Assembly (NCBI GenBank): GCA_945897915.1
Contig: CAMDGB010000002.1
Span: forward strand, 62,001-126,000
DNA from: Chryseobacterium gleum
GTDB taxonomy: Bacteria > Bacteroidota > Bacteroidia > Flavobacteriales > Flavobacteriaceae
DNA: 64,000 nucleotides
Reading direction: 5' to 3'
Positions 61,347 through 64,000 of this stretch are shown in pieces (the first letter of the stretch is position 1; every line of letters starts with the position of its first letter). The notes beneath the pieces were generated by a model, which saw nothing but the letters and a program-made list of their open reading frames with translations, was not told the origin of the DNA and made no database searches. The position numbers and the translations under genes are program-made.

Positions 61347-63356
61347 TTATTTATAGTTTCTAGCTGCAATTTTGATAAACTCATATTTCAATTCTTCTTT
61401 ATGAAGTACCGATTTACTTGCATCGCTTCCGTTATATTCCCAAGCGGCAACATAGCCAAATTTTTCATCATCACGGAGCGTTTCGCCTTCAGCATCTTGG
61501 TATTCTTCACGGAAATGCCCGCCACATGATTCTTCACGATCTAAAGCATCTTTTGCCATTAATTGTCCCAATTCAATAAAATCTGCTACACGAAGTGCTT
61601 TTTCTAATTCTTGGTTTAACTCGTTGGCAGCGCCAGGAACTCTAACATCTGCATAGAAATCTTCTCTTAATTGTCTAATTTCTTCAATGGCTTCTTTTAA
61701 TCCTTTTTCATTTCTAGACATTCCAACTTTATTCCACATTATTAATCCTAATTTTTTGTGGAAATAGTCAACAGATTTTGTACCGTTATTATTAATTAAT
61801 TGCTCGATCGATTGACGAACTGCATTCTCAGCTTCCATAAATTCTGGCGTATCAGTAGCAATTTTACCTGTTCTAATTTCGTCTGCTAAATAGTTGGAAA
61901 CCGTGTAAGGTAAAACGAAATAACCATCTGCCAAACCTTGCATCAAAGCGGAAGCGCCTAATCGGTTGGCTCCGTGATCTGAGAAATTCGCTTCTCCAGC
62001 AACGAAACATCCTGGAATAGATGACATTAAGTTATAATCAACCCAAACGCCACCCATAGTATAATGCACCGCTGGATAAATTTTCATTGGCGTTTCATAT
62101 GGATTTTCATCTGTAATTTTTTCATACATCGTGAAAAGATTTCCATACTTTGATTCTACCCATTTTTTTCCAAAATCTTGAATTGTAGCATCAGATGGGT
62201 TATGATCGCCTTGCATAAACGCAGCTTGTTTTCCTTTGGTGATAATTTCTGAAGCAAAATCTAAATATACGCCTTCATTTGTATCGTTTGATTCAATTCC
62301 GTGTCCTGCATCACAAACATCTTTTGCTGCACGAGACGCTACATCACGTGGTACTAAGTTTCCAAACGCAGGATATTTTCTTTCTAAGAAATAATCTCTA
62401 TCTGATTCTGCAATTTGTGTTGGTTTTAAGTTCCCCGATCTAATAGCTTCTGCATCTTCTTTTTTTGCAGGCACCCAAATACGTCCAGAGTTACGTAATG
62501 ATTCGGACATTAACGTTAACTTAGCTTGATTGGTGCCATGAACTGGAATACAAGTTGGGTGAATTTGTACAAAACAAGGATTGGCAAAATGCGCTCCTTT
62601 TTTGTGTACTTTCCAAGAAGCAGTAACGTTACTTCCCATTGCGTTAGTAGATAAAAAATATACATTTCCATAACCACCAGAAGCAATGATAACCGCGTGA
62701 GCGGAATGACGTTCTAATTCGCCAGTAATTAAATTACGAGCAATAATTCCTCGGGCTTTGCCTTCTACTTTAACAATATCAAGCATTTCGTGTCGGTTAT
62801 ACATTTTTACATTACCTAAACCAATTTGTCTAGACAAAGCAGAATATGCTCCTAATAATAATTGTTGTCCTGTTTGTCCTGCAGCATAAAAAGTACGTTG
62901 TACTTGAGTACCACCAAACGAACGGTTGTCTAATAATCCCCCATAATCTCTAGCGAAAGGTACACCTTGCGCCACACATTGGTCGATAATATTTGAAGAT
63001 ACTTCTGCTAAACGATGTACGTTTGCTTCACGCGCACGGTAGTCACCCCCTTTAATCGTATCATAAAATAATCTGTACGTACTGTCTCCATCATTTTGAT
63101 AGTTCTTTGCCGCGTTTATTCCACCTTGAGCAGCAATTGAGTGTGCTCTACGTGGTGAATCTTGAAAACAAAATGCTTTTACGTTGTACCCCATTTCTCC
63201 AAATGAAGCAGCAGCCGAAGCACCTGCTAAACCAGTTCCTACAACAATTACATCGATTTTTGGTCTATTGTTTGGAGCCACCAATTTAAGATTATTCTTA
63301 TGGTTGGTCCATTTTTCTGAAATAGGACCTTCTGGAATTTTAGAATCTAGTTTCAT
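61347..63356 (-). CDS. sdhA: succinate dehydrogenase/fumarate reductase flavoprotein subunit
   Basis: A 669-residue flavoprotein of complex II. The FAD-binding site [18 protein letters not shown] is at residues 34-51; the covalent FAD His is in [18 protein letters not shown]. Catalytic residues occur in the later [14 protein letters not shown] and the [12 protein letters not shown] block. The long form (near 670 residues) matches the Bacteroidota/epsilonproteobacterial type. It sits 13 bp after sdhC and 6 bp before sdhB, all in one operon. Confidence 0.96.
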   Translation of the reverse strand: MKLDSKIPEGPISEKWTNHKNNLKLVAPNNRPKIDVIVVGTGLAGASAAASFGEMGYNVKAFCFQDSPRRAHSIAAQGGINAAKNYQNDGDSTYRLFYDTIKGGDYRAREANVHRLAEVSSNIIDQCVAQGVPFARDYGGLLDNRSFGGTQVQRTFYAAGQTGQQLLLGAYSALSRQIGLGNVKMYNRHEMLDIVKVEGKARGIIARNLITGELERHSAHAVIIASGGYGNVYFLSTNAMGSNVTASWKVHKKGAHFANPCFVQIHPTCIPVHGTNQAKLTLMSESLRNSGRIWVPAKKEDAEAIRSGNLKPTQIAESDRDYFLERKYPAFGNLVPRDVASRAAKDVCDAGHGIESNDTNEGVYLDFASEIITKGKQAAFMQGDHNPSDATIQDFGKKWVESKYGNLFTMYEKITDENPYETPMKIYPAVHYTMGGVWVDYNLMSSIPGCFVAGEANFSDHGANRLGASALMQGLADGYFVLPYTVSNYLADEIRTGKIATDTPEFMEAENAVRQSIEQLINNNGTKSVDYFHKKLGLIMWNKVGMSRNEKGLKEAIEEIRQLREDFYADVRVPGAANELNQELEKALRVADFIELGQLMAKDALDREESCGGHFREEYQDAEGETLRDDEKFGYVAAWEYNGSDASKSVLHKEELKYEFIKIAARNYK

Positions 63357-63369
63357 TTATAAAGTGAAA

Positions 63370-64000
63370 TTAATGATTAAAATGATGAAACAATGCAATA
63401 AAAATAAATCCGAAAGGAACTATAATTGCAAATGCATATCCTAATTTATGAAGTGCTTTCGAAAACTTGTTGTTAAACCCAACAGATTGAAAGGAGGAGT
63501 TAAAGCCATGCCACAAGTGTAAAGACAATAATAAAAAAGAAACACAATAAATTCCAGTTCTAATTGGACTTTCAAATTTGTGTGCTAATTCGTCATAATA
63601 TCTTGCTGGCGCTTCAGGGTTTGATTCAACATATTTATAAACCATTTCTGGAAACCAAAAATCATAAAAATGAAGACCTAAAAAGGCCAAAACCACTGCG
63701 CCAGAAATAATCATGTTTCTAGATGCCCATGAAGCGTTTGCTGCATCATTGTTTTTGGCATAAGATATTGGTCTTGCCGCTCTATTTTTAAAATTTAAAA
63801 CAAATCCCATGATAAAATGAAAAACAACGCCCGCAACCAATACAGGTTGCATTACATACTGAATTAAAGGATTATATCCCATAAAGTGTGAACAAGCATT
63901 AAAAATTTCTTCGCTAAATACAGAGGTTAAATTAATACCAAAGTGTAGCGATAAGAAAGAAATTAAGAACAGTCCAGAAAGTGCCATGGCGACTTTTTTA
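63370..64000 (-). CDS. sdhC: succinate dehydrogenase cytochrome b subunit (5' end outside window)
   Basis: Membrane anchor of complex II, di-haem b558 type. About 210 residues are visible; the frame continues through the right edge (KKVA upstream of the first ATG at 63987), so the true start probably lies beyond the window. Five membrane helices are visible, with likely haem-ligand His residues in LSLHFGINL, VVFHFIMGFVL, AFLGLHFYDFW and LLSLHLWHGF. It is the first gene of the sdhCAB operon. Confidence 0.93.
   Translation of the reverse strand, partial: KKVAMALSGLFLISFLSLHFGINLTSVFSEEIFNACSHFMGYNPLIQYVMQPVLVAGVVFHFIMGFVLNFKNRAARPISYAKNNDAANASWASRNMIISGAVVLAFLGLHFYDFWFPEMVYKYVESNPEAPARYYDELAHKFESPIRTGIYCVSFLLLSLHLWHGFNSSFQSVGFNNKFSKALHKLGYAFAIIVPFGFIFIALFHHFNH

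Overview
The window is a stretch of AT-rich chromosome from a member of the Bacteroidota, almost certainly a Flavobacterium-like Flavobacteriaceae. The evidence is the TAnnTTTG minus-7 promoter boxes, the near absence of Shine-Dalgarno sites, type IX secretion (T9SS) C-terminal sorting domains of the YPNP type, a SusC-like TonB receptor, and family markers such as DUF5689, DUF4271, DUF4296 and DUF3098. I see no phage, transposase, CRISPR array, rRNA or plasmid function. There is one tRNA, tRNA-Ser(GGA).

Layout. (1) 1-1.4 kb: the 3' part of polA. (2) 1.5-7.5 kb: a surface or periplasmic cluster of a TonB receptor, two lipoproteins (one with DUF5689) and a divergent exported EEP-family nuclease/phosphatase. 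(3) 7.6-9.8 kb: catabolic enzymes (3-hydroxyanthranilate dioxygenase, ALDH7-type semialdehyde dehydrogenase). (4) 10-15.6 kb: a small repeat protein, a secreted DUF1501/DUF1800 pair, a PhnA-domain protein and a metallophosphoesterase. (5) 15.7-19.8 kb: a metal locus, feoA-feoB plus a 41-residue Cys-tailed membrane protein, facing a DtxR/MntR-type regulator and ZIP transporter operon. (6) 19.9-26.4 kb: lycopene cyclase, bacilliredoxin, acyltransferase plus acyl-ACP desaturase, an HD hydrolase and glutamate dehydrogenase. (7) 26.6-29 kb: two T9SS substrates, one of which is little more than a sorting domain. (8) 29-34.5 kb: LuxE-like enzyme, TatD, acyltransferase, asparaginase, tRNA-Ser and an outer-membrane protein. 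(9) 34-44.2 kb: rpoN, asnS, an epimerase-family protein, pyrH-frr and the ftsX-DUF3098-uppP-truB run. (10) 44.3-57.2 kb: leuS, zinc metallopeptidase, saccharopine dehydrogenase, DUF423, pckA, hemD-DUF4271, a polyprenol-phosphate glycosyltransferase-pyrC-DUF4296 operon and glyS. (11) 57.3-64 kb: a coiled-coil membrane protein, ComF, an Ig-like lipoprotein and sdhCAB, with sdhC running off the right edge.

How genes work together. Most of the window is housekeeping. The accessory logic lies in the TonB/DUF5689/EEP cluster, which looks like an uptake system for a phosphorylated or nucleic-acid-like substrate (inference); in the Tat-plus-T9SS DUF1501/DUF1800 pair; and in the iron/manganese locus, where a clear palindrome precedes the regulator. 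Saccharopine dehydrogenase and the ALDH7 enzyme would form the lower part of a lysine-degradation route although they lie 40 kb apart.

The intergenic DNA is unusually informative. Several low-complexity repeat families recur: hairpins with a CCTGCAAA core, ATTCTAT tandems, AAGTTTCAAGTT units and a CTGAAACAAGTTCAG-type hairpin. One of them, AAGTTTCAAGTT, also occurs twice, in frame, inside leuS. Three genes share the exact architecture TACTTTTG-N4-ATG, which predicts leaderless transcripts. Start codons were moved downstream from the longest open frame where conserved domain starts or signal peptides required it.
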